A stretch of 64,000 nucleotides of DNA, taken from NCBI RefSeq assembly GCF_032884065.1, contig NW_027062649.1, forward strand, positions 1,719,355 through 1,783,354, read 5' to 3'. The notes under the pieces were generated by a model, which was given only the letters and a program-made list of their open reading frames with translations, was not told where the DNA came from and searched no databases. This document shows positions 32,156 through 44,399 of the stretch, one piece after another. The DNA comes from Artemia franciscana (lineage: Eukaryota > Arthropoda > Branchiopoda > Anostraca > Artemiidae). Both the position numbers and the translations under genes were made by a program. Each line of letters begins with the position of its first letter. Position 1 is the first letter of the stretch.

Positions 32156-35010
32156 TCAATTTTGCAGATCCTTCAATGCCTTTCCTGGCATTTGAATTGA
32201 AAATAGTATCCGTTTTATTAATATATTTATCTCTGTTTCTCCCTCTCTTGCTCATAGCCACCTCAATTTTTTTTTTTTACTGCTACCATCGGATAAAAAA
32301 CTAAGACCCCTTTTTTGAGCTCTTGAAACACTAGAACATATTAGGAACTTCAAAGTCAAGCCAGAAGAAAACTGGTAGCTCCACTCTCTAAGCGCTAGAT
32401 TTGAGCAATATGGCTCGAATCGCCAACCACATTCGAAGGCCATGAAGGTCGTTTTAATTTTTGTCATCTTTCATCAGATAAGTAATTTTTATTTTAAAAT
32501 AATCATAATTTGTCTTTAATTGTACTAAACTAATATATAGCATAATAAAGCCTAAGGAAACGTAATGAGATTAAATAGAAATAAAGGGTCAGTTAGATGC
32601 AGATACTTTTTACAAATCCGTAATCTTTGCATTGGCTAGTGACGAATATCGTTTTTACATGCCCCCTCCCCTTCGGAATGCGAAAAATTACATAAAAGTT
32701 TTCCATATTTAAAAAATAAATGTTTCGTTTGGACAACCTCCAAAAAACACAGGTACCCCCTTTGGCAAAAGGAACCCGGTTTTATGTCTCTGATTCATCT
32801 CGTTGGAATTGGAGGGCAATGCATCTAATTGAGCCTTTAAATCAATGTAATATTAATATTATACATATCGCTATCACTGACAGGCTATAATCCCTAATTC
32901 TAAATAAAAGTATGTAATTAATGAGGTGATTTACAGAAACCACCGGCTAAATAACAAATAGCTGGTTTCAGGCGGAATTAGCTCTACTTATCGGTTCACG
33001 TAGCTGCATTTTTGCGCAAATTTTTACCTTTTGTTTCACGTTTTATGTGATTTTGCTCTAAGTTCATGTGTCATGAATAGTTCTTTTTTTTGTTGATTAT
33101 TTTGCCTGAGCCATTGAAAAAATTATTCTTTTATTTACTTTGGGATCTTAAACTACATAAAATTAAATGAAAAAGATAACTAGATGCTGAAAAAAAAAGA
33201 AATTTCAAAAATATTAGCTTCACTTGCGACCTTAAATTTCATCATAATTTACCAGAAATTCGTATATGAATTCTTTTACAAGCTTAAATAATGCTAGCAA
33301 CCAAATCTGTATCCGGGATTTTTTTTTTGTATGTACAAAATAACTTTAAAAATACATAAAAAATTGTTAATATCCATTTTTGCTACATTTTTACTAGTCA
33401 GACAAACTTTTTCGGGGGGGGGGGGTCAAAATCCCCTAACCTCCCCCCGGATACAGCCTTGATAGCAACAATAATTTGTTTTCTCCTCAACCCCATAGAG
33501 CCTCCATCTTTGGAGGTGTCATAAAGGATGTAACCTGATGAGCACAGAGCCGTATTTCTACTGTATCTGTTATGTGTGAGCCGTTTCGCGATAGTGAGAA
33601 ATGCAACTATCTGAACCCTGAATACGAAACTAGAATGTAATCACTACGTTAAAATTTTTATCGCTGATAACAAGGTTGAAGCTAATATTGGTAATGACGC
33701 TAATAAACGCCTCACTTTAGCACTTGCGTTACGCGTTCATTGTACACTGGTTTGACAGCTTGCTAACGAAAATACTCTCCAATCATTAACATTTTACATT
33801 GGATCCGTAGTATAGGTCCTAAAGTGTCACTGTTAGGCCACCGTAACGTCTCCTGACAGCAAAATTGCCCTTTCCTCAAATAAGCAGAACTTGGGAGCTG
33901 GGTTGGAATAGTGAGCATGGAGTAAGAGATGAGAGGGTTTTAAGCGGGTATAACCAGTACAAAATTATATATTTTTTTACTACATAGTTAGGGGAGTATA
34001 TCTTTGGGCCCATTTTCCTTCTCTACCACATAAAATGTTTAAACTTCACATTTCAATATAATTCACTTATTTTAATGTTGTTTTTTTCCAACTTGTCTGT
34101 CCCCCTTCTGCCTTGCCGGAATAAATTCCTAGGTATGTTTTTGGTACTCATTACTCTCCGTATTTTGCCTTGATTAATTTAATAAATGCCGTTTCGATAC
34201 TGTTGCACGTTGTGTAATTTTAAATTCGTAAGTTCATTTGTCATTTCAAATTATAATAGTTGTCTCAATTCTGACTAATGATTATCACATAATTGAATGA
34301 AATCATTATATGAATGGAAGCTGAAGTAAGTCCAAAATCCCAACTACGCTCAGGTCCTGCAAGAGAGTAATGAACTTGAGAAAACTAGCTTTGAAAGCTT
34401 GAGTTTGCCTAGGTTTCCACCGAGGAGGTTTGATATCGTGTATCTTAAGGCACCTTTACTAGGAGAGATACAGATAAAATAATAAAACTTGACGTTAGAG
34501 AATAAGAAGGAATGAAACAATAGAGTTTTTACTAGTTTATACCCTAATCTTACTCCAACGTGGAACAGACTCGCTAGGATAACTGTAATTTGTCAATCGC
34601 ATATACGAGACATTTTAGTTTCAGTTGTGCTTGTATATGTTTGTCGTCGAATTCCGCTCTAATTTTCGGATTCGGATTCAAATTTTCGGAATCGAATTTT
34701 CCGCTCAAAATTTGTCTCTTTTGTGACAGTTGCTGTTTTACAGATAAAAATTGCCGAGTTGCTTGTTAAAAGTTTTGATTGGTCAATTCCCGTTGACCAA
34801 TCACAAAGCTACTAAAATTGTGATATCGTTCCTTACTATCATGTTGTGTTGCTTCATAAAGCTACTAAAATTGTGATATCGGGCCAACGAAATTGCAATG
34901 ACTATTGAACATTACTCCATTGTGAACCTAGGCTAAGAGGAAAGTGCGACAGTTTTGCTCTCAGGATTTTGTTTCTAGGATCTAGCTATTAATTTCACCC
35001 ACAGTACTGT
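32156..35010. other. Stretch with no supported gene
   Basis: A 71-codon minus-strand frame at 32,252-32,467 has no recognisable domain and I do not call it. A perfect 10-bp inverted repeat 'gattggtcaa' / 'ttgaccaatc' with a 6-nt loop lies near 34,777-34,802. The block 'aaagctactaaaattgtgat' occurs twice, near 34,805 and 34,858. A G-run of about 13 lies near 33,414. Confidence 0.35.
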
Positions 35011-35162
35011 TTATGGTTGTCGACATAAACAGGAATTGACAGTAATTTCACCAAGCCAATGCCCAAGTATCGCATGCTTGTCTTCATAATCCATTTTATC
35101 CTCTGTCCAGCTTTTTGGAGTTTCTAGAAATGAAAAAGATGATGGATAAGTATATTTTTTCC
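35011..35162 (-). CDS. Candidate terminal exon, product unknown
   Basis: On the minus strand a strong acceptor ('gatttttttttcag'-type) at 35,163-35,165 leads into an open frame (one base needed from the previous exon). It contains 'KYTYPSSFSFLETPKSWTED' and 'KMDYEDKHAILGHWLGEIT', with a stop at 35,011. A second acceptor-like 'ctttttcatttctag' lies inside, and 'gtgaaat' within 'CTTG|GTGAAA' could be a donor, so the limits are uncertain. The peptide looks like real protein but I do not recognise it. The exon at 38,730-38,819 on the same strand has a different end phase, so at least one exon would lie between if they belong together. Confidence 0.35.
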
Positions 35163-35234
35163 CTGAAAAAAAATCTGTTTTCAACATATTATTGACGAAA
35201 AGTTTGGCTTTCCGTAACATATCTTTACTAGGTG

Positions 35235-35915
35235 TGCGATGCTGCGAACATCATGATAAGAAAAGAGATTTTTCTGAAGAAGAGATTCAAAGAAAAATAA
35301 AACTAAAAGCACTAAAATAGATTTTTTCTGAGCTAACAAGAACAATAACATTATTAGAAAAAAGATGGAGAAAAAAAAATAATTGATGACCCTTAAATTC
35401 GTCATCTACCAATTCATGCGTAAGAATACAACAATGAAAAATGCGCTGCTGCGCAAAGCATGATAAGAAAAGAGACTTACCTGAAAAATAAACTCAAAGA
35501 CAAATAAAATAAAAAGCACTAAAATAGACTTTTTTCTGAGTTAACAAGAACATTAATACTTTAGAACATTAATATTATTAGAAAAAAGACGGAGAAAAAT
35601 GAAAAAAAAATAATTGATGATCATTAAATTCTTCATCTACCACTTCAAGTGGAAGAATATAACGAGAGAATATGCGCTACTGCCCACATCATGTTAAGAA
35701 AATACACTTTTCTGAAGAAAAAATTCAAAGACAAATAAAGTTAAAAGCACTAAAATAGACATTGGGGTTAATAAGAATATTAAGACTTTGTAATATTGAT
35801 ATTGTTAGAAAAAGGACGGAGAAAACGAGAAAGAAAAAGAAATTTATGATCCTTAAATTCTTCATCTACCACTTCAAGTGGAAGAATATAACGATGAAAT
35901 TCTTCCTGTAATGGA
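35235..35915 (+). repeat. Three tandem units of about 210-230 bp
   Basis: 'atgataagaaaagaga'-like starts fall at about 35,253, 35,461 and 35,692. Each unit has 'aaaagcactaaaatagac', an A-rich block, 'cttaaattc.tcatctacca' and 'gaatat.acgatgaaa'. Divergence is moderate. Confidence 0.65.
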
Positions 35916-36182
35916 CTATAAATAATTTTTAGTATAAACGCTACTTTTTACTATTAAATAATTAATTATAAATAATTTTTGGTATTCAATTCGCTAGCTG
36001 TATGCTTAGGGGTTGTGTTCCCTCTGCAGGTTTTGGGGTTATTTTTTTGCACTCCTACCTCCCACAGATTCGATGTTCTAATGCTAGACAAATATTTTGC
36101 TGTAATTTGGTAGCCAAAATTCATTTTTATCCATCTACTGATTTATATTTTTGAAATTGTCTTTGCATCTTTTTTTTTTCAG

Positions 36183-36257
36183 GTTGAAAAATATGTTGAG
36201 AATACGCCAGAAACATGCAAATATAGGAAAATCTTCCTATTTTCTAAGCATAATTAG
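36183..36257 (+). CDS. Candidate terminal exon, product unknown
   Basis: A very strong acceptor ('tgcatctttttttttttcag') precedes it. In frame 1 it reads 'VEKYVENTPETCKYRKIFLF' then 'SKHN' and stops at 36,255-36,257. A second frame is open slightly further, so the frame is not certain. A polyadenylation signal AATAAA lies at 36,493, about 240 bp on, which suits a last exon. I found no partner exon with matching phase. Confidence 0.3.
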   Translation, partial: VEKYVENTPETCKYRKIFLFSKHN

Positions 36258-36559
36258 ATCATTCTCTCGGAAAAATTCAGAGTAATATTGTAGTTCTGGA
36301 TCGGTGAATGCAGAGATCTGACCATGTTAACTTGAATATATATTATATTGTCACTTTGGTGCGTTACAGCTGCTGACTGGTCGCCAAATCGTATATTTCG
36401 GAGGGGAGATGAACCTTAAATGTACTTAAACTTAGTCAAACTTTTAAAGAAGCATATAGAAGCCCAGATCAATTTGATGATTGACTTATTGCAATAAAAT
36501 ACTGCATCGTTTCCTTTTTTCCTTTTTCCTTATTCAACCCTTTTTGGCTCATTGTTCAT

Positions 36560-37475
36560 TCAATCTCCGTTTATGTGGATTATTTTGACGGACTTTATCC
36601 CAAGGAGCAATACAAGGGCTATGGGAAGGTAAAAATATCCAACACTTAGATTATGCATATGATTTGAGTGTCTTGGATGTAAATGTTGTGTTGGATGTAG
36701 TGTCTTGGATGAAAAATGAATGAATTTTTGGACGTTTTGAGATTTCAAGGTGCAAAAATAAGTTTGAAAATTAATGTTAAGAAGACTAAACCGACTAAAA
36801 TAAGGAATATGGGAAGACGAAGAGGTGATGTTGGGTAACGGAAGATCGATGAAGTGGACTGTTTCACTTACCTTGGTCGTATTTTTAGTAAAAATGGTGG
36901 ATGTAGTAAAGATTTAAAAAGTATAATAGCGAAGGCCCAAGGTATTTTCTCGCAATTGAAAAGGTTTGAAAGAATAGGAAGGTAAATCTGTGTACCAACA
37001 CTAAGATACTTGAAGCTATGGTAATGCCCAGTGATCGAGTATGGTTCTGAATCGTGTGGGCTTCGGAAGGCAGGGAAAGATTTTGTTAAATGTTTTCCAG
37101 AGGAATTTTCTACAGCTTTAGGTACTCGTTTGACTAGCCGTATGTCAGATAACCAGCTGTACCAAAAATATGTTCATATCCCACTTTCTAGGGCTATAAT
37201 GAAAGAAAGGTTGTGATGGCTAGGGCACATTTCACTGAAGAATAATGACAGATTCCCAAAGATTGTTCTTTTTCCCTATCCATCTGGGGTTAGGAGATGT
37301 AGGATATCCCAATGGAATAGGAAGAGGTCAAAATTAAGGATTCAAAGGACATTATGATTTAAAAAGAAGGCGGTGAAGAGTAAAGCTTTGAATTGATCGG
37401 GGCGGAGGAAGAGTGTTTCACAGCTGTGTTGAGTTGAGACGAGTTGATGCTGCAACGAGTTGTTAGTAGAAGTAG
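36560..37475 (+). mobile_element. RTE-like LINE, 5'-truncated copy
   Basis: It starts just before the RT active site: 'LDYAYDLSVLDV' shows YADD changed to YAYD. Then 'RFQGAKISLKINVKKTK', 'KIDEVDCFTYLGRIFSKNGG', 'SIIAKAQGIFSQLKRFERIG', 'VIEYGSESCGLRKAGKDFVK' and 'IPLSRAIMKERL', a stop, and the 3' tail 'gcggtgaagagtaaagctttg' ending in 'gttagtagaagtagtagcag'. Same family as the copy at 22.5-26.45 kb. Inactive. Confidence 0.8.
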
Positions 37476-38729
37476 TAGCAGTTTGGTTCATGGGACTAAT
37501 CTGTTTCAGCTGAAACAGAGATGGTACAGATACGACTAGATGTAGTTTATCTCATTTTATACTTGAAGGGATGGGCGGTGGTTATAATTTGGAATGGCAG
37601 CTCTGTTAAAGTTCAGACTGTGAATTTCTGATGTTAGTGGGAGTAATTTTTGTAACAACGATGGTAGCAGGTGTACAAAAGATTAAGGACAAAAGATGTA
37701 TTATGATGGTCTCCAAGTGATAACATTGATAGTGTTTGCGCCATTGGACTTTAAAACTAATACTTTATTATATGTAGTAATTTAATTTAGTAATTAAAGT
37801 CTTTTAAATATGACTGGAACTAAATGGCCACGATTTGTAGAAATTATTGAACGCGATCGGAAATTTGGGTCGGTAATAAGAAGTACGGTCAGAAATTAGG
37901 GTCAATATTTTCCTCGGAAGTTGATAAATTTGCCTCCTCAAGATTGGAATGTCACTTTTCCCCCTACCATGTTTTATAGAGCATACCTTTTTTAGACCCT
38001 GGTTATGAAATTATGCATATTTTACTGAAATAAGGGTTTACTTCTGGTATTATATATTTGTTTCGTCATGTCATGTTCTCGGAAATCTTGTGCTGATCAA
38101 CAAGCAAGCTATAAATTTTGAAACTAGTTCGCTTCTGACATGCTTAGAAGTTGCTATTGCAGATATTCTAAACTGCATAAAAGATAAGCGTAGCATCAAA
38201 AGCATTACATTTGTTTTTGAAATAGTTATTTTTATTTTATTGGATTTGACGGTGATAAATTTTAGCTGCATTTTAAGTATAAAAAAAAACCTAGGCTACT
38301 ATCTGCTCGGCAGCACCTCCCTAGAAATTAAATTGCGGATATTTCACGAGGTGATTAAAAAAAACTTAGAATCTACACAATAACATTACTTTCACTCTGC
38401 ATTGAAGTTTTATGCCTAAAACGGCAATGAAAAACTTAAATCCTTCTTATCTGAAATACCTAACATTTTTTTCTTCCTTCTGATTCATTAACCAGGGCTC
38501 CTTTTTTTGTTCGGGCTGCAACTTTGGCTTTCAGCCCTTGTAAGTGATGAATGATGAAAGACACATCACAAAATGTCCATTTGATAGTTAACCGGCAGGG
38601 GAAAAAGAAGGTTCCCACACACTTTCACGAATGTTGTACGAAATAATTCATTTAAAAAAGTTTAGTTTGATATATAGTCTCCAGGAAATAAAAAAATAAC
38701 ACGATTAAAGCTGTGCTAGAGAACAGTAC
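37476..38729. other. Intergenic or intronic stretch
   Basis: A 97-codon plus-strand frame at 38,090-38,383 is hydrophobic and AT-rich with no recognised domain. I do not call it. Nothing else is supported. Confidence 0.35.
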
Positions 38730-38819
38730 CTTATTTATGAAAACTTCCTTCTTTGAATTCAAAACATGGCCAGCAACCCGCTTCCTTTTACGAAACTTTC
38801 TCTTGCTCCTTGCGCGTTC
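38730..38819 (-). CDS. Candidate 90-nt internal exon, basic peptide
   Basis: On the minus strand, acceptor 'attcttttttctttcag' and donor 'aag|gtactg' bound exactly 30 codons in phase 0-0. Only this frame is open. The peptide is 'ERARSKRKFRKRKRVAGHVL' followed by 'NSKKEVFINK'. It is strongly basic, as in a nuclear or nucleolar protein, but I do not recognise the family. Base composition is GC-richer than its surroundings. It is the best single internal exon in the window by splice signals and reading frame. Confidence 0.45.
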
Positions 38820-39283
38820 CTGAAAGAAAAAAGAATGGGTCAAATTGTTACAGGTGGGTAATTTGCAAAATAGACTTGATATTTGACAGTTTATGCGACT
38901 GTTCTTCTCATTTTTTTTAAGAGGTCAAAGGAGAGGCTGGGTAGTTCTTATCATTTTTACTGAATACCGTTAGTGGATAGTCCAAGTAGTTATAAACTGA
39001 TTATTATTTTACAATGTTTTAATGGAGTTAGATTACCCGATTAAAAAAGAAATGAAACGTACATGTAGGAAAAAATTGTATTTCCTGTTCTAAATGTCGT
39101 CTAGGGAACTTCTATTGTGTTATGAACTTCTTTGAATAATTCTAACAATCTTAGCTTCATAAATTCTGTGTTATTGCAAGTAGTTTTTGGTTAGACTGGT
39201 CTTTGTTTACTTAGAGAGGGCGAGGAAGGACGCTAGATGTTTTCAAGATCTAAGGATAGTCCTTAGTTTGTGTAACTCTTTAG

Positions 39284-39425
39284 AGAGCGAGTGATGTTCT
39301 CAAATCCAACCTCAAAAATCTAGTTGATAGGTTGGCTTACATCCAAGCCTTTCGTAGGCGACATTCTCACGTGGAATGTATAAATAAGGAAAGTTCTGAG
39401 GTTATAATGAATTATCTAATGAATG
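39284..39425 (+). CDS. Candidate exon, product unknown
   Basis: After 'gtgtaactctttag' an open frame gives 'SDVLKSNLKNLVDRLAYIQA' and 'FRRRHSHVECINKES', up to a possible donor 'aatg|gtaatg'. The acceptor is modest. Its end phase does not fit the next candidate exon at 39,479, so they may not belong together. It could be a fragment of an unrecognised mobile element. Confidence 0.25.
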
Positions 39426-39478
39426 GTAATGGCTAATGCTGCTAAATTTTTTATAGCCTATCAGTATTTCTGTTGCAG

Positions 39479-39590
39479 AAGGCTTTAACCGTGAACATAA
39501 CTAGTGTTTGTCGTGGACATAAATTTAGATTTTACCAGGGGAGGGAGGGAAATAGGAATCACCATGTTCTGTCAATAATTGGCTTCAAAG
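39479..39590 (+). CDS. Candidate 112-nt exon, product unknown
   Basis: A good acceptor ('cagtatttctgttgcag') and a good donor ('caaag|gtaaat') bound it. Only frame 1 is open: 'KALTVNITSVCRGHKFRFYQ' then 'GREGNRNHHVLSIIGFK', ending with one spare base. Not recognised. No partner of matching phase was found in the window. Confidence 0.3.
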
Positions 39591-40599
39591 GTAAATTTAA
39601 CAATTTTCAACGAAGATGAGTTTCGCAAGGGACATAACTCCTTTGTTCTTCCTTTGTACGTCCATTTTGCTTTCTTTTCTTATTTATATGTTACGTGTTG
39701 ACACAAAATAGTGCAGCTCATCAGAGCATTATCCTAACTCTAGCCATTAATGCACATAGGACCAGTCTTCTTTGGAGGGTGCAACCTCGCCTCTTTTAGT
39801 GCTGTGGCAGAATAAAAGCTTTCTATTTTGTCACCTATGAAGTTTTTCTTTTTAAGATGTTAAATATTGAAAAAAAGTTTCCGTTGATGACAATGAAATG
39901 AGTACTCGGTATCACTTCTATGAATGTTCCAAGTGATGTCAATGGTAGTCATCATGTGGGGCATAGCCAGAGAAGACATTCTCCATTGTAGATCTGATAA
40001 CTCAGGTTCATATTTTGAAAGTGAGTGGACGACCTGCTTTTAAAGGATGATAAGCTTTTCCGCAAAGTGATAAAAAAAAGTCCATTTTCTTAGTATTGGA
40101 CCTGATCACCTCTTGCTAGGTTACAAGCTACCGCTCCGACCTGGAAAACAGGAAAGAGCTTATTGCTTTTTCTTAGTTTGAACAGTAAAACAAAAAACGA
40201 ACTTCAGAGAATCAAGCAGCTAAGTAACTCAAAAATGGCACCATAACCGAGAAAAGTTTATCGATAATAATACTGTCGCTAAAGCTACTACTACTAATTG
40301 TTGTTTCGGTTACCGTGTGTTAGCGTTCGTCCTTTACTAAAATATAACTTTATGTAACTATGTTGCTAGCTACCGCTGCATCCTAAAAACATTATTGCAT
40401 TTTCCATCGGCTTTTACTAGATACTATGAAACTAAAAACAGGAAATAACCTATGGTTTTTTTTTAAATTGGAATAGTATGGGATGACCTGGCTACAACCT
40501 ACGATTATGACGTACTTAATCAATCTTGTACATGCAAATATAGTTTTTGTCAAAAATTGATTATATTTCAAAAATTAATTTTTTTCGTTACAAAAAGTT
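39591..40599. other. No supported feature
   Basis: Unique-looking AT-rich sequence. I see no exon, RNA gene or known repeat. Confidence 0.35.
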
Positions 40600-40930
40600 T
40601 TTAACCAGATCAATTTCCTTTAAAATGAGCCATCAAACAGCTCTCTACGATGCTCCAGTGCTCTGCTATCTAGCGAAAAGAAAAAAGGAAAGGAAAAAGG
40701 TGCCCTCGATGCAGAATATCGTGATTGCAGCCCCTTTTCTTTATTTTCAAACCAATATATTTTCTTTGTTATTCAAGCCGAGGGACAGTCTGTTTCCTAT
40801 ATAGATTCTTCTTTTTTGGACAAGACGGTTCTAATAGTGTACTTCTTTTTTTGATCTGACTCTAGTTTTAGGAGTCATGGGCTTTTTTTTTTTTTTAATA
40901 TGGGACGTGATTGTCTCTTACTGGGTTGCT
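40600..40930 (+). repeat. Direct repeat, copy 1
   Basis: Shares with 41,520-41,815 the series 'agctctacgat/aa', 'tgatgcagaatat.gtg', 'caaaccaatatatttt.ctt', 'tttcctatat', 'ggttctaatagtgta' and 'gtgatggtctcttact'. The 85-codon open frame over it is not conserved between copies, so it is not coding. Confidence 0.6.
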
Positions 40931-41519
40931 CGCTACCGCTGCAATTCGGATTTTTTCTCTTATTTTGTTCACTTGAGACAATATCTTTTCAATGTGAAAT
41001 CCTTTTGATAACATGACGTACTGAGTCAATTAAATTGAAAAAAAAAAACTAATTTCAAAATTTTCAGGTATTTTTCTGGTTTGTTAATATTAAAAAATTA
41101 ATATTATTACATAGACACCGTATTTTTGCAGTTTATACAATAAATTTAGCAATTCTGAACTGAGAAAAAAAAATCCAATAGAAATACAAGACAAAGGTTA
41201 TAGAGATGTGTACTTCAGGGGTTAAGCCAAATGAAGTTTGGTTCCAGGAAACAGTTATAGCTTTGAACTGAGAGATTATTCGAAATTTTCAGGAATTTCT
41301 GTTAGAATCAATTTTTTTGTCGAGACCCTAAAGGAATTACTGCATTTTAAATGACAATATCTACATGCTTTTTATAATGTTAAAAATACTATTTTGATTT
41401 TCGTATGCAATATGATGTTAATAACATTTGCTACTACAGTGCTATAGAAGATGCAGTTTTTCGTAAAAAGTTGATTCTATTTTTAAACGACTTTGTTTTT
41501 AATTACAAAATACACTAGA

Positions 41520-41815
41520 CTTAGCAATTTCCTTTAAATAAGGTATTAAACAGCTCTACGAAATTCCAGTGCCTAGCTATTTGCGGGGAAAAAAGATGCC
41601 ATTGATGCAGAATATTGTGGTATCAATCACTTTTCTTGACTCTCAAACCAATATATTTTACTTGTCATTCAAATCAAGCCAAGGGATAGTTAGTTTCCTA
41701 TATAGGGGTATTGAACAAGGCAGTTCTAATAGTGTAATTTTTTTTATCCTGGCTCTGATCTTAGGGGTTATGGGCTATTTTGTTTTTTTACTGTGTGACG
41801 TGATGGTCTCTTACT
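41520..41815 (+). repeat. Direct repeat, copy 2
   Basis: Second copy of the block at 40,600-40,930, about 900 bp downstream in the same orientation, roughly three-quarters identical by eye. The 82-codon frame over it differs from copy 1 in phase. Confidence 0.6.
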
Positions 41816-43559
41816 AGCGCTAAGACCCAGATTGATTGTTCCTACAAATCTTTTGGTCTTGCTACTCCACCAATCCCTCTCCTCTTGACCCTGTTGCCTA
41901 CTTTCAAGTTTAGTTGTGTCATAGCAATGCTTCGATAACGAAAACCCCTTGAAAAATCCCCCCATTAAACATATTGGGGGAGTGGAAGCTAAAATACCGC
42001 AAATTAATTTTATGGCCATCATTTGTAGCCTACGTTTTTCGGAGGAGTCTTACGAAAAAATATTTTAATCGACAGTCCCTCCCCTTCACCTCTTACCATA
42101 CTTATCCGAAGGAACGTTTCCATAAAATAAAAAAATAGGTATAAAATTTAAGTTTTTATTCCCCCCGCAACTCCCACTGACCCTCCATCATAACACTGGG
42201 CATGTAACTATACACTGCTGTAATGAAACTTATGAGGACTTTCATGAAAGTTGATTCATATAAAAGCTTAAAATTAATTATCCATCAAGAAGAAGCTTAA
42301 AAGTGATTGTCCATATTAACCGTCAAGAAAGCTTACAAGTAATTATCCATGTTAACCGTTTGCAAAGCTTAAGATTAAGAGTCTGTGTTCATCGATTATA
42401 TTATACGAACTTCTTTGATATTTAGGAACAAACGCACCATACTGCTGCGATTCTCCATATCGGTCTACCGATATATCGGTCATAGACATATCGGTCTATG
42501 AAAAATAAATTCTTGTCATCTAGATATTGTTATCAAAATTCCCTTTTTAGAGGTTCTATTACTAGTTCTTAAGCAGGAACTCCTACCTAGAACCTTGTTT
42601 CCTAGAATTAACATTTAAATGGCCAACTATTCTGGGAAACTTCAAAACTTGCATTCGTAAGTCTCTAGGTCTAGGGGGTTCCGATACGAAAAATTTGATT
42701 TTTTCAAAAATAGCCAAAAATCTCTACTGGTTTGATTCTTTTCTTAGTGGCCATTCTAACCCCTGGTTCTCACTGCTGCAATTTCACGCAAAATCCTGCG
42801 ACATGCGAAAAATACACAAATCGTGGAACAAACGACGCAAAACCATCCGTTTTGCCGCAATATCGGATGCGTTGAATAATTTCAACACATACGACAAATC
42901 GTATGGGTTGTTCTGATTAAAAAAAAAATCATAACCAAAGTTATTGATCTAGTTTTTGATTGAAAAGCTTTGATGAAAAGATTGGAAAGCTAATTTTGAC
43001 TGATTTGAATTCGTCTAGAGTTTGTCGCAGCGACGCAAAAGTCTGCATTTCTTTTTGAACCTCCATCCGATTCTGTCGAACGTCTGTTCAGAAAAAAATC
43101 GTGTCGGGATTGACGCAGCAGTGGGAACCAGGGGTATTAGCGTGATTATTGAAAAGTGTTGCCGTCAACCTTTATTTATAAAAACATGCCGCACTGCAGG
43201 CCTCTACCCTTAGTCTTCTGCTTTTCTTATTTATATTGATGGTCTTAAGTTTCTATTCATCTTGTGTATTTGCTGGTGTTCCTATTCTTTTTAAATCTGC
43301 CCCGACCTTGGCTCTGCCACTACTAGTACTAGAAGTCTTCTAAATAAGGTGGGTTCGATTAATATGTCTCTAATAGTACGGTTCTAAATAGCAATAAAAG
43401 TGAATCGATTCATTTTATGCGACATTATTGTGCGTCAAACTCTCCTTCAAAGACTTTTGTAATATTTTTGTAACATTATTCCCCAAGTTAACAAAACAAC
43501 ATTTTTAGGTAGGCAACTCCTTCTCTTTTTTTTACAATTACAGTGACCATACCAGGCCT
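41816..43559. other. No supported gene; short local repeats
   Basis: 'aagcttaaaa' / 'aattatccat' / 'gttaaccgt' blocks recur three times at about 42,270-42,370. An 'atatcggtcta' motif repeats at 42,456-42,500. A 73-codon frame at 42,695-42,916 and a 63-codon frame at 43,022-43,213 have no recognised domain. Confidence 0.35.
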
Positions 43560-44370
43560 ATTATTTTAAGCAATTTTGCATATTATTTAGGAATAATTCG
43601 TCTTGTATATTTAGAAAAAAAAAACACCGTTCTGGAAATATTCTCAATAAAGTTTCAGATCTTTTTAGTCTGTCTTTTCTGATAAATTTTCATTTAAACC
43701 ATCATATTCTGATAATTTTGATCATGAGGAGTTTCTTAAGAATATTAATGGTAGGCAGCCCGTCGATTTATATGCTGATCGTTTTTATTATTGCTACTAC
43801 ATTTGTATTTAGATTATATTATTAGCATTTTATAAACTAATGACAATTAGAAACTGATCTAAGAAATCAATGTTGTTATGAATTCAGGGAAAGTATTGTC
43901 TGTACACTTCTGTTGAATAAAGAAATATAATAACACGGACTAATCTCATATCAGAGTCTTCTTTGAAGATTTCTGTTTTTTTTTTGCTTTTATTATCATC
44001 CTTCCTAAATTTCCCGAGAAAAATTTTTTAGGTTTTGCGTTGATTCTTTTCTTACATCTATATCCAGATTAATCATGCTTGATTTGTTATTTCAAGCAAT
44101 CTGGCGCATTATTTAGGGTTAATTCTTCTTCTGTATTTGAGAAACATTGTTTTGATGATATTCTCAGTGACATTTTAGAACTTCTGAATCTTTTTCTTAT
44201 AACTTTAAATTTAAGTTAATATATTCTGGTAATTTTGGTCTCAAAGGCCGTTGTTACGAATATCAATAATAGGTAGTTTGTTGATTTATATTCAGCACAT
44301 GCTTGGTGATTGCTACTGCAACTGGTTTAGATTATACTAGTAGCAGGCGGAACAACTGATGACTGTAAAT
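43560..44370 (+). repeat. Diverged tandem duplication (about 290 bp, period about 530)
   Basis: Copy 1 (43,560-43,850) and copy 2 (44,090-44,370) share 'ttattt.agcaat', 'cattatttagg.ttaattc', 'atattct.ataattttg', 'gatttatat' and 'ttagattatact.ttagca'. Copies are strongly diverged. Confidence 0.5.
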
Positions 44371-44399
44371 GGGGCTATAAAAAAAAAAACAAAAAAAAA

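Noticed and set aside
32252..32467. 71-codon minus-strand frame with fairly even codon use
   Set aside because: No domain, no clear splice sites, and an oligo-A run inside; could be an unknown repeat.
38090..38383. 97-codon plus-strand frame, hydrophobic
   Set aside because: AT-rich composition alone explains it; no flanking signals.
44340..44370. CTGATGA word as a possible hammerhead core
   Set aside because: No stem II or GAAA follows it.
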